This document shows positions 1 through 9,307 of a stretch of 64,000 nucleotides of DNA, piece after piece. This DNA is from Marispirochaeta sp963667435 (GTDB lineage Bacteria > Spirochaetota > Spirochaetia > JC444 > Marispirochaetaceae). The notes below the pieces were generated by a model. It was not told where the DNA came from. It did no database searches and was given only the letters and a program-made list of their open reading frames with translations. Within the stretch, counting starts at the first letter, position 1, and every line of letters begins with the position of its first letter. The position numbers were made by a program, and so were the translations under genes. The stretch covers positions 2,356,001 to 2,420,000 of the forward strand of contig OY763414.1 in assembly GCA_963667435.1 (NCBI GenBank), in the 5' to 3' direction.

Positions 1-2
1 TC

Positions 3-1481
3 GCCAATGACAATATCTCAATTAATCTGAAAAAAGGCGAAATCCTTGCACTTTTAGGAGAAAACGGAGCGGGGAAATCAACCCTGATGAGTATCCTCTT
101 TGGCCTCTACCGGCCGGATAACGGCAGCATCCGCATCCGCGGGAAAGAGGAACATATCAGTAACCCGATCTATGCCAATGATCTGGGAATAGGCATGGTG
201 CACCAGCATTTCAAACTGGTACACAACTTTACCATCACCGAAAATATTGTTCTGGGAATGGAACCGAAGAAAGGGCTGAGTCTGAACCTCGCCGATGCAT
301 CACGACGCATCAGGGATCTGTCCGAACATTACGGCCTGAATGTAGACCCCGACGCCATCACCGAGGATGTTTCCGTTGGCATGCAGCAGCGGGTGGAAAT
401 CCTGAAAATGCTCTACCGAGATGCTGAGGTACTTATTTTTGACGAACCAACCTCGGTACTGACTCCCCAGGAGATACAGGATCTGATGCAGATAATGCGA
501 AACCTGATAGAGGAAGGAAAATCGATAATCCTGATAACCCATAAACTTAAGGAAATCAAGGCTATTGCAGACCGCTGCACCGTAATCCGCCGGGGAAAGG
601 TTATCGGAACCGTACAGGTCCAGGCCACCACTGAAGCCGAAATGGCCAGAATGATGGTGGGCCGCGAAGTCTCTTTTACAGTTGATAAAGAGGAGAAGGA
701 AGCCGGGCGCACAATTCTTCAGGTGGAGAACCTTTCCGTAATCAACAGCCGGAAAATTCAGGGACTCAAAAACTTTTCTCTGGAGGTAAAAGCCGGAGAA
801 ATTGTAGGCCTTGCGGGAGTGGATGGAAACGGCCAGTCGGAATTAGTGGAAGCCATCACCGGTCTGGTTCCTGCATCTGAAGGACGCATCCTGTTAAACG
901 GAACGGATATCACCGGCTGCAGTATCGCAGAACGAATCACCGCCGGAGTTGCCCATATTCCCGAGGACAGACAGAAACGGGGCCTGGTCCTGGACTACAG
1001 TGTTGAGGACAACATGATACTGGAAACCCATGGATCAGCCCCCTACTCCCGCCACGGCTTTCTGCAGCGAGAGCCTATTCGCCGGCATGCGGAAAAGCTG
1101 ATTCAGGACTTTGATGTCCGCGCCGGTCAGGGCGGGGCAACCACAGCCCGTTCCCTTTCCGGTGGAAATCAGCAGAAAGCAATCGTCGGCCGGGAGATCG
1201 ATCTGAATCCCGATCTACTGATTGCGGTCCAGCCAACCCGGGGTCTTGATGTGGGATCCATTGAGTACATCCATAAACGCCTGGTGGAACAGCGGGACAA
1301 AGGAAAGGGAGTTCTGCTGGTATCTCTGGAACTTGACGAGATTCTGGACCTCTCCGACAGAATAGCCATTATCAACCATGGTGAACTGGTGGGTACCGTT
1401 ATGGCTGAGGACACCAACGAAAATGAAGTAGGTCTTATGATGGCCGGAGTGGAACAGGGAGAACGCAGCCATGAAGCTTGA
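3..1481 (+). CDS. Nucleoside/BMP-type ABC importer, double ATPase subunit (5' partial)
   Basis: This is the energy-coupling subunit of a BMP/NupO-type ABC importer, with two fused nucleotide-binding domains acting at the inner membrane. The reading frame is open to the left edge, so about 20 residues are probably missing. Walker A GENGAGKST is at visible residues 19-27. The first domain has a degenerate signature (VGMQQRVEI) and Walker B IFDEPTS. The second domain has a degenerate P-loop (GVDGNGQSE), a good signature (LSGGNQQ) and AVQPTRGLDVG, with Gln at the catalytic Glu position. Known for this family: the two sites are unequal. The stop overlaps the next gene by 11 bp, indicating one transport operon. 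Ribose-type import is the alternative, but the Gln variant and the neighbouring cytidine deaminase favour nucleosides. Confidence 0.9.
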   Translation, partial: ANDNISINLKKGEILALLGENGAGKSTLMSILFGLYRPDNGSIRIRGKEEHISNPIYANDLGIGMVHQHFKLVHNFTITENIVLGMEPKKGLSLNLADASRRIRDLSEHYGLNVDPDAITEDVSVGMQQRVEILKMLYRDAEVLIFDEPTSVLTPQEIQDLMQIMRNLIEEGKSIILITHKLKEIKAIADRCTVIRRGKVIGTVQVQATTEAEMARMMVGREVSFTVDKEEKEAGRTILQVENLSVINSRKIQGLKNFSLEVKAGEIVGLAGVDGNGQSELVEAITGLVPASEGRILLNGTDITGCSIAERITAGVAHIPEDRQKRGLVLDYSVEDNMILETHGSAPYSRHGFLQREPIRRHAEKLIQDFDVRAGQGGATTARSLSGGNQQKAIVGREIDLNPDLLIAVQPTRGLDVGSIEYIHKRLVEQRDKGKGVLLVSLELDEILDLSDRIAIINHGELVGTVMAEDTNENEVGLMMAGVEQGERSHEA

Positions 1482-2547
1482 ACTTAAGTTACCCCGGCAA
1501 CTGATAATTGCCCTCACCTCTATCCTTCTGGGCCTGCTGGCCGGTGCCGTATTTATGGCCATAACCGGGAGCAACCCCTTTGCAGGTTACTCCTACCTCT
1601 TTCGCGGAGGCCTGATGAACATTGAGCGGGTGGGCAACTCCATTGCCACCGCAACCCCGCTGATTCTTACAGGACTTTCCGTAGCCTTCGCTTTTAAAAC
1701 GGGACTTTTCAATATCGGGGCATCCGGTCAGATGCTCATCGGCGGGCTCTGTGCCACAGCAGTGGGTCTGACCATGGTTCTGCCAAAGCCTCTCCTGCTG
1801 CTTGTTATGCTCATCGCCGCCATTGCAGGGGGAGCCCTGTGGGGACTGGTTCCCGGATTTCTCAAAGCCCGTTTCAATGTTCATGAAGTAGTAGCTACTA
1901 TAATGATGAACTGGATTGCCTACTGGACCGTTTACTATGCCGTTCCGGCATACTTCAAGGGTCCCTATCTGGAAACGGAATCAAAGAAGATCCCCGATAT
2001 TGCATCCCTGAAAGTTCCCTGGATGACAGAACTGTTTGACGGCAGCTATGTAAACCTGGGTCTTGTTATCTCTCTGGCGGCAATTGTGATTATTGCGGTT
2101 ATCCTCAACAGCACGGTACTCGGTTATCAGCTCAAGGCTGCCGGGTTTAACCGTTTCGCTTCGGAATACGCAGGTATGAATGTTCACCGCAACATAATCC
2201 TCTCCATGGTTATCGCAGGAGCCCTCGCAGGTGTGGGTGGCATGACCCTCTACACCGGTTACGCCTCCAACATTCAGATAGGAGTAATGCCGTCCCAGGG
2301 GTTTGACGGAATCGCTGTAGCACTGTTAGGCTCCAATTCACCAATCGGAGTCCTGGGAGCTGCGCTCTTCTTCGGCGTTCTCCACTCCGGCAAGGGATTC
2401 ATGAATGCCATGACAGAGATACCTCCTCAGATAGGTGATACAATAATCGCCACCATCATCTACTTTGCCGCAACAAGCGTGCTGATTGAAAACGGCCTGG
2501 ATGCCCTTACCCGGCGTCTCAATAAAGCTAAAAGCAGGGAGGCCTGA
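1471..2547 (+). CDS. ABC importer permease 1 (BPD_transp_2, NupP-like)
   Basis: Inner-membrane permease of 358 residues for the nucleoside-type importer. It is rich in hydrophobic segments spread along its length, consistent with roughly 8-10 transmembrane helices. Family-typical patches include GLSVAFAFKTGLFNIGASGQ near residue 70 and the cytoplasmic coupling stretch FNRFASEYAGMN. The start overlaps the ATPase stop by 11 bp, and the second permease follows at once, so the three are translated from one message. It is longer than permease 2, as is normal for the NupP/NupQ pair. Substrate assignment is inference from context; no substrate-binding lipoprotein gene is visible, and it may lie left of the window. 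Confidence 0.88.
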   Translation: MKLELKLPRQLIIALTSILLGLLAGAVFMAITGSNPFAGYSYLFRGGLMNIERVGNSIATATPLILTGLSVAFAFKTGLFNIGASGQMLIGGLCATAVGLTMVLPKPLLLLVMLIAAIAGGALWGLVPGFLKARFNVHEVVATIMMNWIAYWTVYYAVPAYFKGPYLETESKKIPDIASLKVPWMTELFDGSYVNLGLVISLAAIVIIAVILNSTVLGYQLKAAGFNRFASEYAGMNVHRNIILSMVIAGALAGVGGMTLYTGYASNIQIGVMPSQGFDGIAVALLGSNSPIGVLGAALFFGVLHSGKGFMNAMTEIPPQIGDTIIATIIYFAATSVLIENGLDALTRRLNKAKSREA

Positions 2548-2548
2548 T

Positions 2549-3496
2549 ATGTGGACCATCCTTACCCAGATTTTCCCCTATGCCGTGGCCTTCACCATTC
2601 CCCTTCTCATAACAGCCCTGGGAGGACTTTTCAGTGAACGCTCGGGAGTCGTAAACATCGGTCTTGAAGGACTCATGGTTGTTGGATCATTTACCGCAGC
2701 TCTTGTTATCAGCACTGCCTACCCCGTATTCGGCGATGCCGCTGTCTGGATCGGTCTGCTGACAGCAGTCGCTGCAGGAGCCGCCTTCTCACTGCTCCAT
2801 GCCTTCGCCAGCATCAACCTCAACGCCAATCAGGTTATCAGCGGAACTGCGATCAACATGATTGCCGGTTCGCTCACTGTCTTTTTCGCCCGGCATATAA
2901 CCGGTTCCGGTAATATACATATTGTTTCCGGACTCCCCCGGCGCAGCATACCTGTTCTAAAGAGTATTCCTTTTATCGGAAAACTTTTTTTCACCCAGAC
3001 CTACGCCAGCACCTGGCTTGTACTGCTAATTCTTTTAGGCAGCTGGTATCTGATTTACCGCACTCCCTTCGGCTTGAGGCTTCGCTCCTGCGGAGAGCAC
3101 CCCCAGGCTGCTGATGCTGCCGGTATAAATGTCTATCTGGTCCGGTATATGGGCGTTCTTTTTTCCGGAGCCTTTGCAGGACTCGGCGGGGCTATTATAC
3201 TGGTGACATATTCCGGCGAGTTCAACGGGTCTGTGGCGGGTCTCGGGTTCCTCTCTCTGGCATCCCTGATCTTCGGACAATGGAGACCTCTGGGGATTCT
3301 GGGAGCGACCTTCTTTTTCGGTTTTGCCAGTACCATCGCCAACGTCTCCCAGGTTGTTCCCGCCCTCGCGGTAATACCCGGACTGATCCTGAAGGCATTT
3401 CCCTATGTGGTCACACTGTTTGCCCTGGTGCTTTTTTCAAAAAGTTCCCAGGCGCCCAGAGCTGCGGGGGAACCCTTTGATCATGGGAAGAGATAA
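2549..3496 (+). CDS. ABC importer permease 2 (BPD_transp_2, NupQ-like)
   Basis: Second permease of the importer, 315 residues, about eight to ten hydrophobic helices. It begins MWTILTQIFPYAV and carries the family pattern SERSGVVNIGLEGLM near residue 30. The reading frame is open further upstream, but the ATG at 2549 sits one base after the stop of permease 1 and has the ribosome-binding site AGGGAGG just before it, so this start was chosen. It completes an ATPase-permease-permease set. With cytidine deaminase 25 bp downstream, the operon probably imports nucleosides and begins their breakdown. Confidence 0.88.
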   Translation: MWTILTQIFPYAVAFTIPLLITALGGLFSERSGVVNIGLEGLMVVGSFTAALVISTAYPVFGDAAVWIGLLTAVAAGAAFSLLHAFASINLNANQVISGTAINMIAGSLTVFFARHITGSGNIHIVSGLPRRSIPVLKSIPFIGKLFFTQTYASTWLVLLILLGSWYLIYRTPFGLRLRSCGEHPQAADAAGINVYLVRYMGVLFSGAFAGLGGAIILVTYSGEFNGSVAGLGFLSLASLIFGQWRPLGILGATFFFGFASTIANVSQVVPALAVIPGLILKAFPYVVTLFALVLFSKSSQAPRAAGEPFDHGKR

Positions 3497-3521
3497 GTCG
3501 TAGAATAAAGGAGTTGTACCT

Positions 3522-3911
3522 ATGCCCTATAAGAATCTTATACTATCGGCCACCGAAGCCCGTGAAAATGCCCATGCGCCTTATTCAAAGTTTAAAGTGG
3601 GCGCCGCACTTATGCTCGACTCCTGCGAAATTGTTACAGGCTGCAATATAGAGAATGCCAGTTACGGCGCAACTGTCTGTGCAGAACGGGTGGCAATCTT
3701 CAAGGCTGTGAGTGAAGCTCCCGGAGCACGTATTACAGCTCTGGCGGTGGTTACCGACAGTAATCCTCCGGCCCCGCCCTGCGCTCTCTGTCTGCAGGTG
3801 CTCTCTGAGTTCTGCCCTGCGGATATGCCGATTATTCTCGAAAGTCTGGATGGTACACGCAAGGAATACATATTCAAAGACCTTCTGCCGCATCCGTTCA
3901 CTGATTTCTGA
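3522..3911 (+). CDS. cdd: Cytidine deaminase
   Basis: Converts cytidine and deoxycytidine to uridine and deoxyuridine in the cytoplasm (pyrimidine salvage). The protein is 129 residues, typical of the small tetrameric class. Zinc ligands and the proton-shuttle Glu are visible: Cys53-Ala-Glu55 in TVCAER, and Cys87/Cys90 in PPCALC. The usual PCGxC is PCALC here, with both cysteines kept. The substrate-binding stretch CNIENASYG is at 41-49. A clear ribosome-binding site (AAAGGAG) precedes the ATG. Its position 25 bp after the importer permeases suggests co-transcription and supports a nucleoside substrate for the transporter. Confidence 0.95.
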   Translation: MPYKNLILSATEARENAHAPYSKFKVGAALMLDSCEIVTGCNIENASYGATVCAERVAIFKAVSEAPGARITALAVVTDSNPPAPPCALCLQVLSEFCPADMPIILESLDGTRKEYIFKDLLPHPFTDF

Positions 3912-3952
3912 TAATTCTTATCGAGAATCGTAATCATAAACTCATGATAATC

Positions 3953-3977
3953 TTACCCTTCCCGAACAGCAGGGTAA
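3953..3977. repeat. Inverted repeat between cdd and the phosphatase gene
   Basis: Perfect 7-bp arms TTACCCT and AGGGTAA are separated by 11 bases. No T-tract follows, so this is not a classical terminator. It lies in the 133-bp gap upstream of the alkaline phosphatase and could be a weak hairpin or a protein-binding site. Confidence 0.3.
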
Positions 3978-4044
3978 CTCTCCTCTAATAGAAGATCTGA
4001 ATACTGATTTCATCTTATTACTCATTCAATAAGAGGAGTTGAAA

Positions 4045-5502
4045 ATGAAAAAGATGAAATCAGTTGTTCTTGCAGCACTTCTACTGCTCCTGATTCCTGC
4101 CCTTGTAATCGCCGAGGGTGCCAAAGAATCAGATTCACAGATTGAAGCACCCAATGCAAAGTATGTGTTCCTGTTTATCGGAGACGGTATGTCCATGACC
4201 CAGATAAACGCTGCGGAAGCATACCTGAAGTCCGAAGAGGCCTCCGATATTGGTGTTCAGAAGCTTACCTTCACCCAGTTTCCCGCCCAGGGACTTACCA
4301 CCACCTATGATGCCGGCTCGTTTATTACCGACTCTGCCTCAGCCGGTACCGCCATTGCCACCGGTAATAAGACTCTCTCCGGTGTAATAAACATGGATAC
4401 CACCAAGACTCGGAAGTTCACCACCATTGCAGAACTTGCCAAGGCTGCAGGAATGAAGGTTGGAATCCTCTCCAGTGTTAACCTGGATCATGCAACTCCC
4501 GCCTGTTTCTATGCAAAACAGGATAGCCGCAGCAAGTACTTTGATATCAACATGCAGCTTGCAAACAGTAACTTCGATTACTTTGCCGGAGGAATGGTAC
4601 GTATAGACAAAACTCCTGCAGGTCAGAAAAACGCCCATGAAGTTATGGCCGAAAAAGGCTGGCAGATTGCCTCCAACCGCGCCGAACTTGAAGCACTCAA
4701 ACCCGGCACCCAGGCATATGCCTACTACAGCACCAGCTTTACCCGGAACTCCCTGGACTATGCCATGGACCAGGAAAGTGACGATGTCAGCCTTGCTGAA
4801 TACACAGCAAAGGGAATTGAACTTCTGGATAATGAGAAGGGTTTTTTCATGATGGTTGAAGGTGGAAAAATCGACTGGGCCTGTCACGCAAATGACGCGG
4901 CAGCCTCCATTCACAACACCATTGCCTTTAATGAATCTATTCAGCAAGCTGTAGATTTCTATCACCAGCATCCATCCGAAACCCTGATTGTTGTTACCGG
5001 CGACCATGAAACCGGAGGACTTTCCCTCGGATTTGCCGGAACAAAATACGATTCCGCCTTCGCAGAGATTGCAAAGCAGAATATGAGCTTCGAGGCCTTC
5101 GACAACTTCGTATTCAAGAAGTTCAAGGAAGAAAATCCCGACGGCACGCTGGCTCAGATAATGCCCGAAATTAAAAAGGCATTCGGAATCGATACACTCA
5201 GCGACTACGAGAACAAAATGGTGGCTAAAGCCTTTACCGCAGCAATGCAGGGAGCTGGTGATGATGAAGAATCCTACCTGCTATACGGTGGATACAACCC
5301 GCTCTCTGTAACCCTTACTCACATCCTCAACAACCGTGCAGGTCTGGCCTGGGCATCCTACTCACACACCGGAGTACCCGTACCCACCTTCGCCATGGGT
5401 GTAGGTTCCGAACTGTACAACGGTTACTACGACAACACCGATATCTTCAAAAAAACCTCTGCTGTTCTTGGCGTAAACCAGGCCACCGCAATGGCTGAAT
5501 AA
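4045..5502 (+). CDS. Exported alkaline phosphatase (PhoA family)
   Basis: Periplasmic or secreted phosphomonoesterase of 485 residues. The N-terminus is a signal peptide (Lys-rich start, long Leu/Ala core, likely cleavage after the VIA region near residue 23). Metal and catalytic motifs are present: FIGDGM with Asp47, TDSASAG with the Asp96-Ser97 nucleophile, a TGDHETGG metal site near residue 320, and a late SHTGVPVP His. An upstream TTG at 4039 is in frame, but the ATG at 4045 has AAGAGGAG six bases before it and was preferred. It probably has its own promoter and ends at a strong terminator. Inference: it could release nucleosides from nucleotides for the adjacent importer. No Pho box was recognised. 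Confidence 0.93.
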   Translation: MKKMKSVVLAALLLLLIPALVIAEGAKESDSQIEAPNAKYVFLFIGDGMSMTQINAAEAYLKSEEASDIGVQKLTFTQFPAQGLTTTYDAGSFITDSASAGTAIATGNKTLSGVINMDTTKTRKFTTIAELAKAAGMKVGILSSVNLDHATPACFYAKQDSRSKYFDINMQLANSNFDYFAGGMVRIDKTPAGQKNAHEVMAEKGWQIASNRAELEALKPGTQAYAYYSTSFTRNSLDYAMDQESDDVSLAEYTAKGIELLDNEKGFFMMVEGGKIDWACHANDAAASIHNTIAFNESIQQAVDFYHQHPSETLIVVTGDHETGGLSLGFAGTKYDSAFAEIAKQNMSFEAFDNFVFKKFKEENPDGTLAQIMPEIKKAFGIDTLSDYENKMVAKAFTAAMQGAGDDEESYLLYGGYNPLSVTLTHILNNRAGLAWASYSHTGVPVPTFAMGVGSELYNGYYDNTDIFKKTSAVLGVNQATAMAE

Positions 5503-5531
5503 GAGAAAATATCAATCACAAACAGTGCATC

Positions 5532-5570
5532 AACCAGGTCCCCTCCGGGGGGCTTGGTTTTTCATTTTTT
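5532..5570 (+). terminator. Rho-independent terminator of the phosphatase gene
   Basis: A 12-bp stem (5532-5543 with 5548-5559, two G-T pairs, TCCG loop) is followed by TTTTTCATTTTTT. It lies 30 bases after the phosphatase stop, separating that gene from the YibE/F gene. Confidence 0.85.
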
Positions 5571-5583
5571 AATGGGGGAACAG

Positions 5584-6750
5584 ATGATCATAAAAGAAAA
5601 AATGGAGGGAAAAGACAGGGTCCTGACCCTAATTCTTGGCCTGCTCACCACCGTAATCCTGCTCATTCCGGTACATTTCGGCCAGTCCGCTGCGGGCAAT
5701 ACCAGCCGCGTACGGGCCGAAGTGCTGACCACCGATGACAGCACCATCGAGCAGTTCGGAATTGTTAAAACCGGCGATCAGGGCCTTACCATGAAAATTC
5801 AGAACGGTCCGTTCAAAGGCACGACCATAGAAGGAGTAAACATGCTTCTGGGAAAGATGGACCTGGATAAAATTTTTGCCCCCGGGGATACTGCCCTGGT
5901 AACCCTGAATCTGAATGAAGCAAAGGACACAATCCTTTCAAACCAGGTGGTTGATCACTACCGCCTTAAAGTGGAACTGATACTTTTCGGTCTGTTCATA
6001 GCCCTGCTGATAATTTATGCAGGCTGGACCGGGTTCAAGGCACTTATATCCTTTGTTTTCACCGCCGCGGTAATATGGAAAATAATGATTCCGGGATTCC
6101 TGATAGGCCTGCCGCCGGTCACACTGTCTCTGATGGTCGTAACCGCAATGACTGCGGTTATAATATTCCTCATCGGCGGAATCTCCCGTATGGGTGCTGT
6201 TGCATTTTTTGGAGCTATATCCGGGGTCGGCGTGACAGCCCTGCTGGCCCTTGTTTTTGGAGGCGCCTTCAAGGTTCATGGTGCCGTAAAGCCCTTTGCC
6301 GAAACCCTTCTCTACGCAGGATACGCCCATTTGAATATCACCTCAATTTTTCTTGCGGGTATTTTTCTCTCCTCATCCGGTGCTGTCATGGACATTGCCA
6401 TGGATATTGCAGCCTCCATGCGCGAGGTTCAGGAAAAACACCCGGAGATTAGTAGAAAAGAGCTCATTCTCTCGGGCTTCAAAGTCGGACGGGCTGTTGT
6501 CGGAACCATGACAACAACCCTGCTCTTAGCATATTCCGGAGGATTCACTTTTATTCTGATGGTGTTTATTGCCCAGGGAACACCCCTGGTGAATGTATTC
6601 AATCTTATTTACGTAAGCTCCGAAATCCTGCATACCCTGGTAGGCAGTTTCGGCCTGATTCTGGTTGCTCCTTTAACAGCCATTTTTGGCGGCTTTCTCT
6701 ACACTACTCCCAGGGGCGTTCCCTCGCAAGAAATGGAAGAAATTATTTAA
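5584..6750 (+). CDS. YibE/F family multipass membrane protein
   Basis: Inner-membrane protein of 388 residues in the YibE/F family, whose biochemical role is not established. An N-terminal helix is followed by an extracytoplasmic domain of about 100 residues, then seven or so helices from about residue 130 on. Family-like stretches are GGISRMGAVAFFGA and SSGAVMDIAMDIA, followed by a charged loop and a conserved helix with VVGTMTTTLLLAY. Upstream in-frame codons overlap the preceding terminator, so the ATG at 5584 (GGGGG about five bases upstream) was preferred; the ATG at 5572 is possible. It stands alone between a terminator and the next gene. Confidence 0.82.
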   Translation: MIIKEKMEGKDRVLTLILGLLTTVILLIPVHFGQSAAGNTSRVRAEVLTTDDSTIEQFGIVKTGDQGLTMKIQNGPFKGTTIEGVNMLLGKMDLDKIFAPGDTALVTLNLNEAKDTILSNQVVDHYRLKVELILFGLFIALLIIYAGWTGFKALISFVFTAAVIWKIMIPGFLIGLPPVTLSLMVVTAMTAVIIFLIGGISRMGAVAFFGAISGVGVTALLALVFGGAFKVHGAVKPFAETLLYAGYAHLNITSIFLAGIFLSSSGAVMDIAMDIAASMREVQEKHPEISRKELILSGFKVGRAVVGTMTTTLLLAYSGGFTFILMVFIAQGTPLVNVFNLIYVSSEILHTLVGSFGLILVAPLTAIFGGFLYTTPRGVPSQEMEEII

Positions 6751-6827
6751 ATCCCTTTTTGACAATGGATTAACACATTTCTGACACAAAACCACGCCTA
6801 GTATGGGTAACAGGAAGGAGGCATCAA

Positions 6828-9224
6828 ATGGCCCGAATTGACCTGCATGTACATTCAAAATACTCCGATCACCCCTCTGAATGGTTTCTCCAGCGGCTGG
6901 GAACATCGGAATCCTATACCGAACCGGAGTACATATACACAACCGCAAAACAGCGGGGTATGCAGATAGTTACCATTACCGATCACAACAGCATTCAGGG
7001 TGCAGTGGAATTGCACAGAAATCATCCTGAAGATACCTTTATAAGTGTGGAATCCACAGCCTATTTCCCTGAAGACGGCTGCAAGATACACATTCTACTG
7101 TTCAATATCAGCGAGTCTCAGTTTGACAAGATTGAAAACCTGCGAAAGAATATTTATGAGCTCCGGGAATATATTGTCCGGGAGAATATCGCCTACTCAG
7201 TAGCCCATGCCACCTACTCAGTAAACGGTGCAGTTACTGCAGCCCATCTGGAAAAACTTATTCTTCTTTTTGATATTTTTGAATCCATTAACGGCGGCCG
7301 TAACCGCCGCAACAATGATGAATGGACAGATTTTCTCAAGTCCCTGAGCCGGGAAGATATCGAAGCAATGCAGCTGATACATGGAATCAAGCCGATCTCC
7401 GATACACCCTGGATAAAGGGCTTCACCGCAGGCTCAGATGATCATGCGGGAATATTTATTGCAAAAACCTATACCCAGTGTGACGGTGCCGGAACCACCG
7501 ACCTGCTGGAGTCGATACGCCAGGGAACCTGCGAAGCGAAAGGCAGGCACCACAGCTTCCACTCCATGACCTTCATGATTTACAAGGTTGCCTTCGATTT
7601 TATCCGCTTCCAGCAGCAGAGTACACTCCCTGGTCCGGTGGCAATAATTCTTGAAAGCCTGTTTAACGAGGACGGCTTTGATTTTAAAAAAGCCTTTGCT
7701 CTAAAAAGAATAAAACGGCGTAAGAAGAAGAGTAACAACCAGAGAATCCTTTTAGAACTTATAGACGGTGTACGGCAGGTCGATTTCCATGAGATCGATG
7801 CCCGACTTGATATCGTATATGAAAAAGCAGCGGATCTCCTGGATGGGATGATCAGCGATTTCGCCGATTCTGTCAGCAAGAACCTGAAAAAAGGCAATTT
7901 TGATAAGCTGATGCGCAACTTTTCCGCCCTGCTGCCGGCGCTCTTCCTATCAGTCCCGTTTGTCAGCACCTTTACCCACATGTTCAATAACCGCCGGCTT
8001 GTGGGAGAACTGTATGAGAGACTGAAAAAAGACCCTCCGAAAAGGGAAAAAAAGATCCTCTGGTTCACCGACACGCTTACGGAACTTAACGGTGTGGCCA
8101 TTACGGTTCAGGAAATAGGGTGGATAGCTCACAGCATGAAAAAGCAAATCCGCATTGCCGCCGCAGTAGACGATGACCAGATATCTGCAAAACTGCCTCC
8201 CAACCTGATGCGTATTCCCACAGTAGCAGGCTTTCCTCTTCCCCATTATGAGCGCCTCAGCCTTAAGGTTCCCAGCCTGCTGAAAACCCTGAAGATGATC
8301 AATGACTATGACCCGGACGAGATCTATATCTCAACCCCCATGACCATAGGGCTCACCGGACTTGCTGCAGCCCGGCTGCTGGATATACCGGCTACGGCCA
8401 TCCACCATACAGATGGAACCATGCAGGTTAAAGAGATTGTGGATGATATAACCATAACCAACTATGTGGAAAGCTATATGAAGTGGTTTCATTCCGCCTG
8501 CGGCACAACCCTGGTAAATACACGGGAGTATGGCGAAATACTGCAGAAACGGGGCTATCGAATGAAGAACCTTGGCCTCTTCCGCCGCGGTATCGACACA
8601 GCCCGTTTTGCTCCGGTGGAAAACGCCCGGGAAAAAGTCAGGGAGGAATACGGCATTCAGGAGGGCAGGAACCTCATTTTTGCCGGTCGCATTTCAAAAG
8701 ATAAAAGTGTGGATACCGTTGTGGAAGCCTACCTCTCCCTGAAGGAAAAATATCAGGATCTCAACCTTATACTGGCGGGAGAAGGCCCCTATATGGATGA
8801 TCTTGTCCGCCGCCTTAAAAAAGAAGAGCGGGTTCACTTTCTCGGAAGGATTGATCACGATCTGATGCCGGTTCTGTATTCCGCCGCAGACCTGTTTCTC
8901 TTTCCCAGTATTACAGATACATTCGGCAGAGTGGTTGCGGAAGCCCAGGCATGTGGGATTCCCACAATTGTGAGCAATCTCGGCGGCCCACAGGAAGTAA
9001 TTGCCGACGGAGTAACCGGAAAGATAATGAAAGATCAGTCTGCTCAGGCATGGACTGAAGCTGCCGATATATATCTCCGGAAACTGCTAAACGACCCCAA
9101 TGGCTACAGTGACCTGCGCAATGATTGCCGTGAGCATATGCTGAATGAGTACAGTATGCAGCATTTTATCGACGGACTCTTCAAAGAAGACAGAATTCCT
9201 GCGGAAAAGCGTATAAGCGCCTGA
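6828..9224 (+). CDS. PHP-domain / GT4 glycosyltransferase fusion
   Basis: A 798-residue protein joining an N-terminal PHP-type metal-dependent phosphoesterase domain to a C-terminal GT-B glycosyltransferase. PHP motifs are intact: DLHVHS (His7, His9), TDHN (51-54), a later AHATYS and GSDDHAG. Residues about 245-370 form a charged, helical linker. The transferase half shows VAITVQEIGW, then FAGRISKDKS near 618 and TDTFGRVVAEAQACG near 695, in which Asp replaces the first Glu of the usual EX7E motif, as in several GT4 enzymes. A strong ribosome-binding site (GGAAGGAGG) precedes the ATG. Likely role, by inference, is glycolipid or surface glycan synthesis with the PHP domain removing a phosphate. 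Neither substrate can be read from sequence. Confidence 0.8.
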   Translation: MARIDLHVHSKYSDHPSEWFLQRLGTSESYTEPEYIYTTAKQRGMQIVTITDHNSIQGAVELHRNHPEDTFISVESTAYFPEDGCKIHILLFNISESQFDKIENLRKNIYELREYIVRENIAYSVAHATYSVNGAVTAAHLEKLILLFDIFESINGGRNRRNNDEWTDFLKSLSREDIEAMQLIHGIKPISDTPWIKGFTAGSDDHAGIFIAKTYTQCDGAGTTDLLESIRQGTCEAKGRHHSFHSMTFMIYKVAFDFIRFQQQSTLPGPVAIILESLFNEDGFDFKKAFALKRIKRRKKKSNNQRILLELIDGVRQVDFHEIDARLDIVYEKAADLLDGMISDFADSVSKNLKKGNFDKLMRNFSALLPALFLSVPFVSTFTHMFNNRRLVGELYERLKKDPPKREKKILWFTDTLTELNGVAITVQEIGWIAHSMKKQIRIAAAVDDDQISAKLPPNLMRIPTVAGFPLPHYERLSLKVPSLLKTLKMINDYDPDEIYISTPMTIGLTGLAAARLLDIPATAIHHTDGTMQVKEIVDDITITNYVESYMKWFHSACGTTLVNTREYGEILQKRGYRMKNLGLFRRGIDTARFAPVENAREKVREEYGIQEGRNLIFAGRISKDKSVDTVVEAYLSLKEKYQDLNLILAGEGPYMDDLVRRLKKEERVHFLGRIDHDLMPVLYSAADLFLFPSITDTFGRVVAEAQACGIPTIVSNLGGPQEVIADGVTGKIMKDQSAQAWTEAADIYLRKLLNDPNGYSDLRNDCREHMLNEYSMQHFIDGLFKEDRIPAEKRISA

Positions 9225-9307
9225 GGAATTACTATTTTCAACTCAAATCTACTTTTTTGCCTTCCGGAGGTATATACTTGAGGTATAAAAGGGAAGGAGG
9301 GAGAGAT

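Noticed and set aside
3910..3930. GATAAT-rich stretch that looked like a Fur box upstream of the phosphatase
   Set aside because: Only about 11 of 19 positions match the consensus and symmetry is poor.
4339..5007. 222-codon minus-strand frame inside the phosphatase gene
   Set aside because: It lies antisense to clearly conserved phosphatase sequence, with Cys/Gly-rich composition expected of a shadow frame.
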